Positions 26,427 through 34,691 of a DNA stretch of 64,000 bases are shown in pieces. Made by a program: the position numbers and the translations under genes. Source of the stretch: Streptomyces xiamenensis (GTDB taxonomy: Bacteria; Actinomycetota; Actinomycetes; Streptomycetales; Streptomycetaceae); contig NZ_CP009922.3 in the NCBI RefSeq assembly GCF_000993785.3, forward strand, positions 3,844,001 to 3,908,000, read 5' to 3'. The stretch's first letter is position 1. Each line of letters begins with the position of its first letter. Below the pieces are notes generated by a model, which saw only the letters and a program-made list of their open reading frames with translations, was not told where the DNA came from and ran no database searches.

Positions 26427-27314
26427 ATGCCGATTGCCATCGCCGTGACCAGCGCCGATCTGGTGCTGCCGGCCACGGATCCGCACACCCCGGCCGCCCA
26501 TGTCCTCACCCCGCCCGGCGGGCAGGACTTTCCCACCGCCCTGGCGGAGGCGGCCGGGCTGCTGGAACGCCACGGCTACGTGATCGCCGTCTACCCGGCC
26601 ACCACCCCGCGCGGCTACGTCCAGCGGCTGCACGCCGTGCGCGCCATGCTGGAGAGCGACCGGATAGCCCTGCTGCCGACCTCCCTGCCGCCGCTGGGTG
26701 CGGCCGTCCTGGTGCGCCAGCTACGGCAGTTGTCGGTGTGCGACTTCAGCCCCGGGGTGCTGGGCGCCGCCGCCCGGCTGCTGTCCCACTACATCTACGC
26801 GGGCGCGCTGCTCGGCTCGGCGTCCCGCACCGACCGGCTGCCGATCGCGCTGCCCCCCGTCACCGGGCCGCGTTCCTCGGCCTCGGGGCCGCACGCCGTA
26901 CTGGCCAGGCCCACCGCCCAGCTCGTACGTGCCTCCGGAGTCGGCCTGGCCGGACCGCAGTTCGCCACCACCCTCACCTACGCCCCCGGTCAGCTCGACA
27001 GTGAGTGGGTCACCGGGCAACTCGCCCGGCAGTGGCAGGTCCAGGGGGTGCATCCGGTGCCGTTGCCCGAGCAGTCGCCGTCCTGGTGGCGCACCAACAA
27101 GCTGGTGGAGTTCGCCGCCGCCATCCAGGACGCCTCGGTGCTGTACCAGATGGTGTCCTCGATGCGTCAGGAAGCGTGCCACTGGTGCGGGTTCACCCTC
27201 ATCGGGGACCGCTGCGCGTTCTGCTCCGCGCCGGTTCCGGCGGCGCGGGACCGGGTACCGAGAGCGATAGGCGGCGCGAGCGGCGGCGGGCAGCGCAAGG
27301 CACTCGCGCGGTGA
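26427..27314 (+). CDS. Conserved protein with C-terminal zinc ribbon, next to the Tad locus
   Basis: A 295-residue protein of unknown function. The N-terminal part is predicted alpha/beta with no signal peptide. The middle is hydrophobic and Leu/Ala-rich (SHYIYAGALLGSAS), without a clear transmembrane helix. The C-terminus has a four-Cys knuckle pair at residues 251/254 and 263/266 (CHWC and CAFC), a likely zinc ribbon. GGGAGGGGG precedes the ATG by about 4 bases. It lies 67 bases before the first Tad gene on the same strand, so it may be co-transcribed with the pilus genes, but I know of no defined role. Confidence 0.75.
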   Translation: MPIAIAVTSADLVLPATDPHTPAAHVLTPPGGQDFPTALAEAAGLLERHGYVIAVYPATTPRGYVQRLHAVRAMLESDRIALLPTSLPPLGAAVLVRQLRQLSVCDFSPGVLGAAARLLSHYIYAGALLGSASRTDRLPIALPPVTGPRSSASGPHAVLARPTAQLVRASGVGLAGPQFATTLTYAPGQLDSEWVTGQLARQWQVQGVHPVPLPEQSPSWWRTNKLVEFAAAIQDASVLYQMVSSMRQEACHWCGFTLIGDRCAFCSAPVPAARDRVPRAIGGASGGGQRKALAR

Positions 27315-27381
27315 GCGGTTTTTTCGCACCGATATCCACAACGGCCGACGCGCTGTCAGAAGCAGAAGGTAGAAAGACCCC

Positions 27382-28086
27382 ATGAACGCTCGACAGCGCC
27401 GCGGTTCGCTTCTGCTGATCGTCTCGGTCCTGCTCGCCCTCGGCGCGTTCGCCGGGGTGGTGGCGGTGATCAACGACGTGGAGTCGAAGGTCGGCCCCGA
27501 GGTCACGGCGTACGAGCTGAGCGAGGACGTCGAGCCGTACACCGAGCTGCGCGCCGCCCAGCTGCGCGAAGTCACCATCCCCGAGCGGTACATACCCGAC
27601 TCGGCGGTGACCGAGCTGTCCCAGATCGAGGGCAAGGTCGCTGTCTCGCCGCTGCGCGAGGGTTCGCTGCTCCAGCAGGACATGATCTCCGACCGGCCGG
27701 AACTCGCGCCGGGACAGCAGGAGATCGCGGTGCTCATCGACGCCTCCACCGGGGTCGCCGGGAAGATCTACCCCGGCGCGAAGATCAACCTGTACGCGGC
27801 GTTCCGGGCCCGCGACACCTCGGCCGACGACAGCGAGGAGATGGAGTTCGTCCGGCTGATGGTCAACAACGCCGAGGTGATCGAGGTCGGCGACCTGACG
27901 GAGGTCGAGGAGGACCGCCGTACGACGCAGGCGGTGCCGATCACCTTCGCCCTGGACCACCTGGACGCCGAACGGGTCACCTTCGCCGAGGCCTTCGCCG
28001 AGCAGGTGCGGTTGGCGCTGGTCGCCCCCGGGGAGGAGCAGGAGATCCCGAGGACGAGCGCACGTACACCATCGTGGGCGACATGA
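27382..28086 (+). CDS. cpaB: Flp pilus assembly protein CpaB/RcpC, probable C-terminal frameshift
   Basis: A 234-residue protein with an N-terminal transmembrane helix (GSLLLIVSVLLALGAFAGVVAVI), a SAF domain (YELSEDVEPYTELRAAQLREVTIPERYIP) and the RcpC/CpaB homology that follows (IAVLIDASTGVAGKIYPGAKINLYAAF). CpaB is a periplasmic or cell-surface accessory of the Tad secretion machine. The last 12 codons (from about 28048) have poor third-position GC. The neighbouring frame continues as a natural-looking ...PEDERTYTIVGDMSG... tail to a stop at 28130, just ahead of tadZ. So a one-base loss in the CCC at 28047-28049 probably moved the end. Confidence 0.85.
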   Translation: MNARQRRGSLLLIVSVLLALGAFAGVVAVINDVESKVGPEVTAYELSEDVEPYTELRAAQLREVTIPERYIPDSAVTELSQIEGKVAVSPLREGSLLQQDMISDRPELAPGQQEIAVLIDASTGVAGKIYPGAKINLYAAFRARDTSADDSEEMEFVRLMVNNAEVIEVGDLTEVEEDRRTTQAVPITFALDHLDAERVTFAEAFAEQVRLALVAPGEEQEIPRTSARTPSWAT

Positions 28087-28155
28087 GCGGCAACCCGCAC
28101 AGCGGCGCACCGTTGGGGATGGTTCCGTGATGAGCATGGGGTTGGGGTGGCAGGG

Positions 28156-29379
28156 ATGACGACGCGCATTCTCCCGGCGGTGGGCGACCCGGACACCGCG
28201 CGCTCACTGATCACGCTGCTGAGCCAGCTGCCCGGCACCGAGCCGATGCGCGCGGTGCCCGATTCGGCGACCCTGCTGGAGACCCTGGCCGCGCTCTCCC
28301 ACGAGTCGGTGGCCGGGCTGCCCGAGGTCGTGGTCGTCCACGAGCGCATCGGGCCGCTGCCCGCGCTGGAGCTGATCCGGGAGGTCGCGCTGCGCTTCCC
28401 CGCGGTGGGCGTGGTGCTGATCTCCGCCGACCCGACCGCCGGCCTCTACTCGGCGGCGATGGACGCGGGCGCGCGCGGTCTGGCCGGGCTGCCGGTGTCC
28501 TTCGAGGAACTGTCCACCCGGCTGGCCGCCGCCGCCCAGTGGGCCGCGGGCATGCGCCGCCACCTCGGCGCGGGCGAGAGCTTCGGCACCGGCCCCGGCG
28601 GCACGCTGATCACGGTCTCCGGCGCGAAGGGCGGAGTGGGCGCGACCCTGCTGTCCACCCAGCTGGCGCTGGCGGCGCAGCGGCCGGAGGGCCGCGGGGT
28701 GGTGCTGGTCGACCTGGACCTGCTCAGCGGGGACGTCGGCTCGTTCTTCGACGTGCAGTTCCGCCGCTCGCTGGCCGACCTGGCGGGCATCAGCGACATC
28801 TCCCCGCAGGTGCTGGCCGAGGCGGTGTTCACCCACCGTACGGGCCTGTCGATGCTGATCGCCCCGGCGGAGGGGGAACGCGGCGAGGACGTCACCGACA
28901 CCACCGCACGGCAGTTGCTGGCGGCCGTACGCGCCCGGTACGACACGGTGGTGGTGGACTGCGGCTCGCAGATGAACGCCGCCACCGCCGCCGCCGTGGA
29001 ACTGGCCGACACCGCGCTGCTGGTCACCACCCCCGACGTGATCTCGGTGCGGGCCGTCAACCGCATGGTGCGGATGTGGGACCGGCTGCAGATCCGCAAG
29101 GCGGAGGGCGTGACCACCGTCGTCAACAGGCTCACCCGCTCCAGCGCCATCCAGCCGCAGCTGATCTCCCGGATCACCGGCACCCAGGTCGCCCGGCAGA
29201 CCGTGCCCGCCAACTTCAAGGAACTGCAGGAGGCGCAGGACGCCGGCCGCATCCAGGACCTGGACGTCAAGGGGCCGGTGCGCCGCGCCATGTGGGCGCT
29301 GGCCACCGAACTCGGCCTGGCGGCCCCGCAGCCCGCGGGCGGGGGCGGCGGCAGCCGGCGCAAGGGACGCCGGGGATGA
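28156..29379 (+). CDS. tadZ: TadZ/CpaE-like ATPase
   Basis: A 407-residue ParA/MinD-type ATPase with an atypical receiver domain at residues 1-130 (no clear phospho-acceptor Asp pattern). The deviant Walker A SGAKGGVGATLLSTQLA has Lys158, and Walker B-type DLDLLSGD follows. TadZ proteins localise the Tad pilus machine to a spot in the cell. The C-terminus is basic and Gly-rich. ATG 28156 is preferred over GTG 28147 because homologues start MTTRILPAVGD. The stop overlaps the next ATG (ATGA). Confidence 0.9.
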   Translation: MTTRILPAVGDPDTARSLITLLSQLPGTEPMRAVPDSATLLETLAALSHESVAGLPEVVVVHERIGPLPALELIREVALRFPAVGVVLISADPTAGLYSAAMDAGARGLAGLPVSFEELSTRLAAAAQWAAGMRRHLGAGESFGTGPGGTLITVSGAKGGVGATLLSTQLALAAQRPEGRGVVLVDLDLLSGDVGSFFDVQFRRSLADLAGISDISPQVLAEAVFTHRTGLSMLIAPAEGERGEDVTDTTARQLLAAVRARYDTVVVDCGSQMNAATAAAVELADTALLVTTPDVISVRAVNRMVRMWDRLQIRKAEGVTTVVNRLTRSSAIQPQLISRITGTQVARQTVPANFKELQEAQDAGRIQDLDVKGPVRRAMWALATELGLAAPQPAGGGGGSRRKGRRG

Positions 29380-29927
29380 GGACGGCCTTCCCGGCCGGGG
29401 CGCCGCGAGGCCGCTCCGGGCCCGGACGGGCCGGCCGTACAGCACGCCCGGTCCGGTCGGCCCGTGCGCACCCGGCACCGGCCGGAGCCGGGCGCACCGC
29501 CGGGGCCACCGAGCACGCGGACGCCCCGGGCTCCGTCTCCCCCGTACGTTCTGCGGGCGCCGGCCCAGCCGTGCGCCGCGACCGCGGCGCGGTGATGGTG
29601 GAGTTCGCCGGCATCTTCCCGCTGATCCTGCTGCTCTTCGCCGTCGCCTGGCAGTGCGCCGTCATCGGCTACGGCTTCCATCTCGCCGGCAACGCGGCGG
29701 ACGAGGCCGCCCGCGCCGCCGCGGCGGCGGGCGGCGGTGAAGGGGCCTGCGGCACGGCGGCCCGCGAGCACATCCCCGCCTCCTGGTCGATGAGCGTCTC
29801 CTGCCCGCTGGAGGGCGTGGTCCGCACCGCCCGCGTCGAACTCCAGGTGCCGGTACTGTTCCCCGGCGCGTTCAACCTCCCCATCACCATCTCCGGCACC
29901 GCCGGCGCGGTGGAGGAGGACCGATGA
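29376..29927 (+). CDS. TadE-like pseudopilin 1
   Basis: A 183-residue TadE family protein. The conserved element DRGAVMVEFAGIFPLILLLFAV combines a type III prepilin cleavage site (after Gly71, Glu at +5, Phe at +6) with the membrane-spanning pseudopilin helix. Two Cys follow in the mature part. The coupled ATG at 29376 (ATGA with tadZ) gives a long Pro/Ala/Arg leader of 71 residues, odd for a prepilin; an in-frame GTG at 29571 would give a leader of only six. Which start is used cannot be decided here. The stop overlaps the next ATG. Confidence 0.85.
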   Translation: MRTAFPAGAPRGRSGPGRAGRTARPVRSARAHPAPAGAGRTAGATEHADAPGSVSPVRSAGAGPAVRRDRGAVMVEFAGIFPLILLLFAVAWQCAVIGYGFHLAGNAADEAARAAAAAGGGEGACGTAAREHIPASWSMSVSCPLEGVVRTARVELQVPVLFPGAFNLPITISGTAGAVEEDR

Positions 29928-30331
29928 GCACGCGGACGGAGAACACCGGGGCGAGACACGACGGGAGCGACAGCGCGACGGCGTACGGGGACCGGGGCGT
30001 CACCGCCGTCGAGTTCGCCGGCTGGCTCCCCCTCCTCGTACTCGTCTCACTCGCCGCGCTCCAGCTCGGCGTCGCCGGCTACACGGCGCTCCAGGCCGGC
30101 TCCGCCGCCCGGGCCGCCGCCCGCACCGCCTCCCAGGAGGAGATCGCCGACCAGTACCAGACCAGCGGGCGGGCCGCGATGAGCGGCTGGCTGGCCGCGA
30201 ACACCGACTTCGAACTGTCCGCGTGCGGCGACGAGGCCACCGTCACCGCCCGCGTCACGGTGCCCTCCGTCCTGCCGTTCATGAGCGACCTCGGCCGGGC
30301 CAGCAAGACGGTGACCATGCCATGCGACTGA
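29924..30331 (+). CDS. TadE-like pseudopilin 2
   Basis: A 135-residue second TadE-type protein. The leader of 25 residues ends DRG, followed by VTAVEFAGWLPLLVLVSLAALQLGVAGY, with Glu at +5 and Phe at +6 as in pseudopilin 1 and the Flp pilin. The mature domain has two Cys (SACGDE and the penultimate Cys). It overlaps the previous gene by 4 bases and lies 16 bases before tadA. TadE/TadF-type minor pilins are processed by the locus prepilin peptidase. Confidence 0.87.
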   Translation: MSTRTENTGARHDGSDSATAYGDRGVTAVEFAGWLPLLVLVSLAALQLGVAGYTALQAGSAARAAARTASQEEIADQYQTSGRAAMSGWLAANTDFELSACGDEATVTARVTVPSVLPFMSDLGRASKTVTMPCD

Positions 30332-30347
30332 CGAAGGGAGGCCGGCG

Positions 30348-31694
30348 ATGGGCCTGAGATCACGCATCCACGCCCAGGAGGAGCCAGGGCCCGGCGCCGG
30401 ACCCGGTGACAACAACCGGCTGGTCGCCGTCTACCGCGGCAAACTCCTGGAGGAGATCGACCTCGCGGAGATGTCCGCGCTGTCCACCGCCGACCGCCGC
30501 GACCGCCTGGAGCGGGTGCTGGGCCACATCCTCAGCCGCGAGGGCCCGGTGCTCTCCACCCAGCAACGCTCCCTGCTCATCCGCCGGGTGGTCGACGAGG
30601 CCCTCGGCCTGGGCATCCTCGAACCCCTGCTGGAGGACGCCTCCATCACCGAGATCATGGTCAACGGACCCGACCAGATCTTCGTCGAACGCTCCGGGCG
30701 CGTGGAGCAGCTCCCGCTGCGCTTCGCCTCCGAGGACCAGCTCATGCAGACCATCGAGCGCATCGTCTCCACCGTCAACCGCCGCGTGGACGAGTCCAAT
30801 CCGATGGTCGACGCCCGGCTGCCCACCGGCGAGCGGGTCAACGTCATCATCCCCCCGCTGTCCCTCAGCGGCCCCGCGCTCACCATCCGCCGATTCCCCC
30901 GCGCGTACACCCTCGCCGAACTCGTCGACTTCGGCACCCTGGACCAGCACCTCGTGCTGCTGCTCGCCGGACTGGTGCGCGCCAAGCTCAACATCATCGT
31001 CTCCGGCGGCACCGGGTCCGGCAAGACCACCCTGCTCAACGCCCTCTCCGGTCTCATCCCCGACGGCGAGCGCATCGTCACAGTCGAGGACGCCGCCGAA
31101 CTCCAGCTCCAGCAGAGCCATGTCCTGAGCCTGGAATCCCGGCCGCCCAACATCGAGGGCAAGGGCGAGGTCACCATCCGCGACCTGGTCCGCAACTCGC
31201 TGCGGATGCGCCCCGACCGCGTCATCGTCGGCGAGGTGCGCGGCGGCGAGACCCTCGACATGCTCCAGGCCATGTCCACCGGCCACGACGGCTCGCTCGC
31301 CACCGTGCACGCCAACAGCGCCGAGGACGCCCTGCTGCGCCTCCAGACGCTGGCGTCCATGTCCGAGATCAAGGTGCCCTTCGAGGCGCTGCGCGACCAG
31401 ATCAACAGCGCGGTGGACGTGGTCGTCCAGCTCGTACGGCACCCGGACGGCACCCGCCGGCTGACCGAGATCGCGGTGCTCGCCTCGCACGGCCGCGAAT
31501 CGTTCCGGATCGCCACCATCGCCGAGTTCACCGCCGAGCCGCTCACCCCGGGCGGCACGGTGCACGGCAGGTTCCGGCACTATCCGATACCGCGCGCCGT
31601 CGCCGACCGGCTCTACCTGGCGGGCGAGCAGATCCCGCAGGCGTTCGGGGTCCACCTGGACGACAGCCAACTGTCCACCCGGGAGGCGCAGTAG
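30348..31694 (+). CDS. tadA: Tad pilus assembly/secretion ATPase TadA (CpaF)
   Basis: A 448-residue secretion ATPase of the VirB11/CpaF family, the motor of the pilus. The N-terminal domain (1-190) carries EIMVNGPDQIFVERSGR. The RecA-like domain has Walker A GGTGSGKTTLL (Lys226), Asp box TVEDAAELQL, Walker B VIVGEVRGGE and the His box HDGSLATVHAN. Ribosome site GAAGGGAGG precedes the ATG. The stop TAG shares one base with the tadB GTG. Confidence 0.95.
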   Translation: MGLRSRIHAQEEPGPGAGPGDNNRLVAVYRGKLLEEIDLAEMSALSTADRRDRLERVLGHILSREGPVLSTQQRSLLIRRVVDEALGLGILEPLLEDASITEIMVNGPDQIFVERSGRVEQLPLRFASEDQLMQTIERIVSTVNRRVDESNPMVDARLPTGERVNVIIPPLSLSGPALTIRRFPRAYTLAELVDFGTLDQHLVLLLAGLVRAKLNIIVSGGTGSGKTTLLNALSGLIPDGERIVTVEDAAELQLQQSHVLSLESRPPNIEGKGEVTIRDLVRNSLRMRPDRVIVGEVRGGETLDMLQAMSTGHDGSLATVHANSAEDALLRLQTLASMSEIKVPFEALRDQINSAVDVVVQLVRHPDGTRRLTEIAVLASHGRESFRIATIAEFTAEPLTPGGTVHGRFRHYPIPRAVADRLYLAGEQIPQAFGVHLDDSQLSTREAQ

Positions 31695-32677
31695 TGGTAC
31701 CCATCGCACTGGAGAGCGGCGCGGCGCGGGCCACCCTGAGCCTGGCACTGGGCGCGCTGGTGCTGGCGGTGGCCGGACTGTACGTGTACGCCACCGGCCG
31801 CGCCGCGCGCCGTGCGCTGCTGCACCGGCTGACCGGCCCGGACGCCGGACCCGCCGGGGCCGGCACCGCCGACCCCGGGGACCCGGCCAGGGACCGCCCG
31901 TTCGCGGCGCTCGACCAGCGGCTGCGCCGGACGGCCGTGGGCCGCGCGATCCGGGTCAAGCTCCACTCCACCGGCCTGGAACTGACGGCCGGCGAGTACG
32001 TCGCGTACGTGCTGGGCGCGATGGCGGTGCTGTGGGCGGTCGGCCACGTGCTGCTCGCACCGTTCTTCGGCCCCGTCTTCGCCCTGGTCGCGATCTGGGG
32101 CGGCAACGCCTTCCTGGGCTGGCAGCGCGCCAAGCGCACCGAGAAGTTCATCGGCCAACTCCCCGAACTGGCACGCCTGATCGCCAACGGCACGGCGGCC
32201 GGCCTCGCCCTGCGCACCGCGCTGTCCATGGCGGCCGAGGAGATGGACGACCCGGCCGGCGCCGAACTCGCCCTGGTCGCCAACCAGCTCACCGTGGGCC
32301 GCTCGCTGGATGAGGCACTGGGCGAACTCGGCGAACGCCTCCCGTCGCGCGAACTGAACGTACTCGTCACCACGTTGATACTGGCCAACCGGGCCGGCGG
32401 CTCCATGGTGGGTTCCCTGCGGAACCTCACCGCCACCCTGGAGGAGCGCAAGGAGACCCGCCGCGAGGTACGCACCATGCTCGCCGAGGTCAACGCCACC
32501 GCGGTCACCGTGCCGCTGCTGGGCCTGGGTGCGCTGCTGATGATCAACGGCATGTCACCGGGCGCGCTGGGCCGGGTGACGGCGAGCCCCGGCGGACAGA
32601 TCGCCATGGTGATCGCGCTCGTGATGTACGCCGTGGGCTTCGTGGTCGTGCGCCGCTTCGGCCGCATCGACGTCTGA
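31694..32677 (+). CDS. tadB: TadB inner-membrane platform protein (type II secretion F family)
   Basis: A 327-residue GspF/T2SSF-type membrane protein with hydrophobic segments near residues 10-30, 105-140 and 285-320. The cytosolic T2SSF core is between (QLPELARLIANGTAAGLALRTALSMAAEEM), where the family binds the ATPase. With TadC it forms the membrane platform of the Tad pilus. It is coupled to tadA by a one-base overlap. Confidence 0.9.
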   Translation: MVPIALESGAARATLSLALGALVLAVAGLYVYATGRAARRALLHRLTGPDAGPAGAGTADPGDPARDRPFAALDQRLRRTAVGRAIRVKLHSTGLELTAGEYVAYVLGAMAVLWAVGHVLLAPFFGPVFALVAIWGGNAFLGWQRAKRTEKFIGQLPELARLIANGTAAGLALRTALSMAAEEMDDPAGAELALVANQLTVGRSLDEALGELGERLPSRELNVLVTTLILANRAGGSMVGSLRNLTATLEERKETRREVRTMLAEVNATAVTVPLLGLGALLMINGMSPGALGRVTASPGGQIAMVIALVMYAVGFVVVRRFGRIDV

Positions 32678-32695
32678 TCCGAGAGGAACACCGGC

Positions 32696-33589
32696 ATGCT
32701 CGCTCTGCTGCTGGGCCTGGCCATGGGTGCCGCGGTCTTCGGCATCGTGATGGCGCTGCGGCTGCTGCGCACGGCCACCCCGCTGCCGCCCGACCTGGCG
32801 CTGGCGCTTGAGATCGGCTCCACCCGGGTGACGGCGACCGGCTCGGCCGTCGACCGCCTCGGAATGCGGTTCGCACCGCTGGTGCTGCGGCTGATGGGCC
32901 CCAAGGGCGTGGACCGCAAACGCCGCCGCATCGACCAGGCGGGCAACCCCCAGGGCCTGACGGTGGAACGCTACGCGGCGCGGCGGGCCGTGTACGGCAT
33001 CTTCGGCGCGCTGGCGACCCTGAGCTTCATCGCCAATGGCTGGCCCTTCTTCGCCCTGTTCGCCCTCGCGTTCGGTGCGTTCGCGGCCGACGCGGTGATC
33101 TGGCAGAGCATCAGGGAACGCCGGGACGTCATCGACCGCACCCTGCCGGACTTCCTGGACGTGCTCGCCGTGGTCGTCTCGGCCGGCCTGGGCTTCCGGC
33201 AGGCACTGGAGCGGGTGGCCGGACGGTACGAGGGCCCGTGGGCCGATGAAGTGCGCATCACCCTGCGGCAGATGGACATGGGGGTGTCGCGCCGGCAGGC
33301 GTTCGACGACCTGCGGCGGCGCAACGACTCCGAGCCGGTGAACCAGTTCGTCACGGCGCTCCAGCAGGGCGAGGAACTGGGCGCGCCGATCGCCGAGACG
33401 CTCATACAGATCGCCACGGACATGCGCCGCACCGACGCCCAGAACTCCCGCCGCCGGGCCGCGAAGGCGATCCCCAAGGCGACGCTGGCGACCCTGGTCT
33501 TCATGGTGCCGGCGACGATGATCGTGATCGTCGTGGGAATGGTCCTCGGTTCAGGGGTGAACATTACGGATATTCTGAATCCCGGCTGA
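32696..33589 (+). CDS. tadC: TadC inner-membrane platform protein (type II secretion F family)
   Basis: A 297-residue partner of TadB with an N-terminal helix (LALLLGLAMGAAVFGIVMAL), a central hydrophobic pair near 100-140, the T2SSF core (TLPDFLDVLAVVVSAGLGFRQALERVAGRYEG) and a final membrane helix (TLATLVFMVPATMIVIVVGMVLG). GAGAGGAA lies just upstream of the ATG. The 268 bases after it separate the machine genes from the pilin genes. Confidence 0.9.
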   Translation: MLALLLGLAMGAAVFGIVMALRLLRTATPLPPDLALALEIGSTRVTATGSAVDRLGMRFAPLVLRLMGPKGVDRKRRRIDQAGNPQGLTVERYAARRAVYGIFGALATLSFIANGWPFFALFALAFGAFAADAVIWQSIRERRDVIDRTLPDFLDVLAVVVSAGLGFRQALERVAGRYEGPWADEVRITLRQMDMGVSRRQAFDDLRRRNDSEPVNQFVTALQQGEELGAPIAETLIQIATDMRRTDAQNSRRRAAKAIPKATLATLVFMVPATMIVIVVGMVLGSGVNITDILNPG

Positions 33590-33663
33590 TCAGGGCGACC
33601 GCGTCCAAGGGCCACGAAAACGTCCCTTCACCAAGGTCTCTCTGCCCAAGTGCCCCCGGGTGT

Positions 33664-33678
33664 GGCACAGTCAGTGCC
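33664..33678. promoter_or_regulatory. Inverted repeat upstream of the pilin genes
   Basis: GGCAC at 33664-33668 and GTGCC at 33674-33678, within TGTGGCACAGTCAGTGCCAA, form a 5-base dyad in the tadC-pilin gap (33590-33857). It could be an operator or part of a promoter for the pilin transcript. A strong GGGAGGGGG ribosome-like site at about 33712-33720 is followed by ATG 33728, discussed under the TadG-like gene. Confidence 0.3.
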
Positions 33679-33857
33679 AACAGGTGTGTGAAGGGGTTGG
33701 CCCGCAGGGAGCGGGAGGGGGTCAGACATGCTGCGTCCACGCTTCAACCAGGCGTCGCCCGGGCAGAGTCACTCCCCGAGCCCCGATACCGGGCACACAC
33801 CACTTCGGGGCATGAGCATGCCGGCTGGAACGGGGCTGGCCGGGGGAAAAGGACGCC

Positions 33858-34064
33858 ATGAGCAGGATGCTGCTGAACTGGAGAAAGACGGTCGTCACTC
33901 ATCTGACGACCCGCCGCCACAGCGACCGGGGCGCGGGCTTCGTGGAGTATGCGGGGCTGCTGTTGCTGATCGCCTTGATCGTTGGGGCGGTATTCTCTCT
34001 GGGCATAGACAACACCATTGCCAATGCGGTGGACCGTGCGGTGCAGAGTGTGACAGGACGCTGA
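33858..34064 (+). CDS. flp: Flp-type major pilin precursor
   Basis: A 68-residue prepilin. The 25-residue basic leader ends SDRG, cleavage after Gly25, then AGFVEYAGLLLLIALIVGAVFSLGI with Glu at +5 and Tyr at +6, the Flp signature. The mature pilin is 43 residues: one hydrophobic helix and a short polar tail (DNTIANAVDRAVQSVTGR). GGGGGAAAAGGA lies 6 bases before the ATG. It should polymerise into the Flp fibre or form part of a secretion pseudopilus. Confidence 0.9.
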   Translation: MSRMLLNWRKTVVTHLTTRRHSDRGAGFVEYAGLLLLIALIVGAVFSLGIDNTIANAVDRAVQSVTGR

Positions 34065-34654
34065 GACACGGGCGAGGCGACGGCGGCGATCGAGGAGCGA
34101 TCTTTCCGCTCTACATAGCGATCGTCACCACGGTATTGGTGGCAGCCTTCACCCTCTTCGTCTTCGCGCAGGCCGCCGTCACCCGCAGCGGTGGCCAGTC
34201 GGCCGCCGACGCCGCCGCCCTGGCCGCGGCGAGGGAGTCCCGTGACCACCTCTACGAGCTCTTTCGGGACGCCATCCTGGAGGACGAAGACCTGGGCGAT
34301 GTACTGGCCGGGGTCGACTTCCGCACGGGCGCGGCCTGCACGGAGGCCGCGCCCCGGCTCGCCGCACGGAACAACGCCGTCGTGACGGCGTGCGAACCGG
34401 ACGTGAGCCGTTTCGGCTACACGGTGGAGGTCGAAACCCTGGACACGGTGGGTGATTCCTTCATCCCCGGCACCGAGAACCAGACGGCCCGTGCCACGGC
34501 CACCGCCGTCGTCGCGGCACGGTGTGAGCCGACCTCGCAGGAAGAGGAGGAGATCGGCCTGAGCTGTGATGAGCGGGACTGGTCCTTCGATCCACGGGAT
34601 GACGGCGAAGTGCCGGAGGCCCGGGACCTGTTCCAGGTGTATCTGGACGACTGA
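34061..34654 (+). CDS. TadG-like pilus-associated protein, unusual start
   Basis: The product reads GDRGAIFPLYIAIVTTVLVAAFTLFVFAQAAVTRSGGQSAADAAALAAARESRD, the TadG/Flp-associated N-terminal helix, followed by an extracellular acidic part with several Cys. The DRG is followed by AIFPLY, so the Glu(+5) of true prepilins is missing. No ATG, GTG or TTG lies in this frame after the pilin gene begins. The best nearby candidate is CTG at 34061, overlapping the pilin stop (CTGA). The frame is open back to ATG 33728, which has a strong ribosome site and would give a 308-residue protein overlapping the whole pilin gene. I list the short form. The tail ends FQVYLDD. Confidence 0.65.
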   Translation: MRHGRGDGGDRGAIFPLYIAIVTTVLVAAFTLFVFAQAAVTRSGGQSAADAAALAAARESRDHLYELFRDAILEDEDLGDVLAGVDFRTGAACTEAAPRLAARNNAVVTACEPDVSRFGYTVEVETLDTVGDSFIPGTENQTARATATAVVAARCEPTSQEEEEIGLSCDERDWSFDPRDDGEVPEARDLFQVYLDD

Positions 34655-34691
34655 CCTGCTATGAGTTGAGCGCAAAGGACACCCATCCGAA

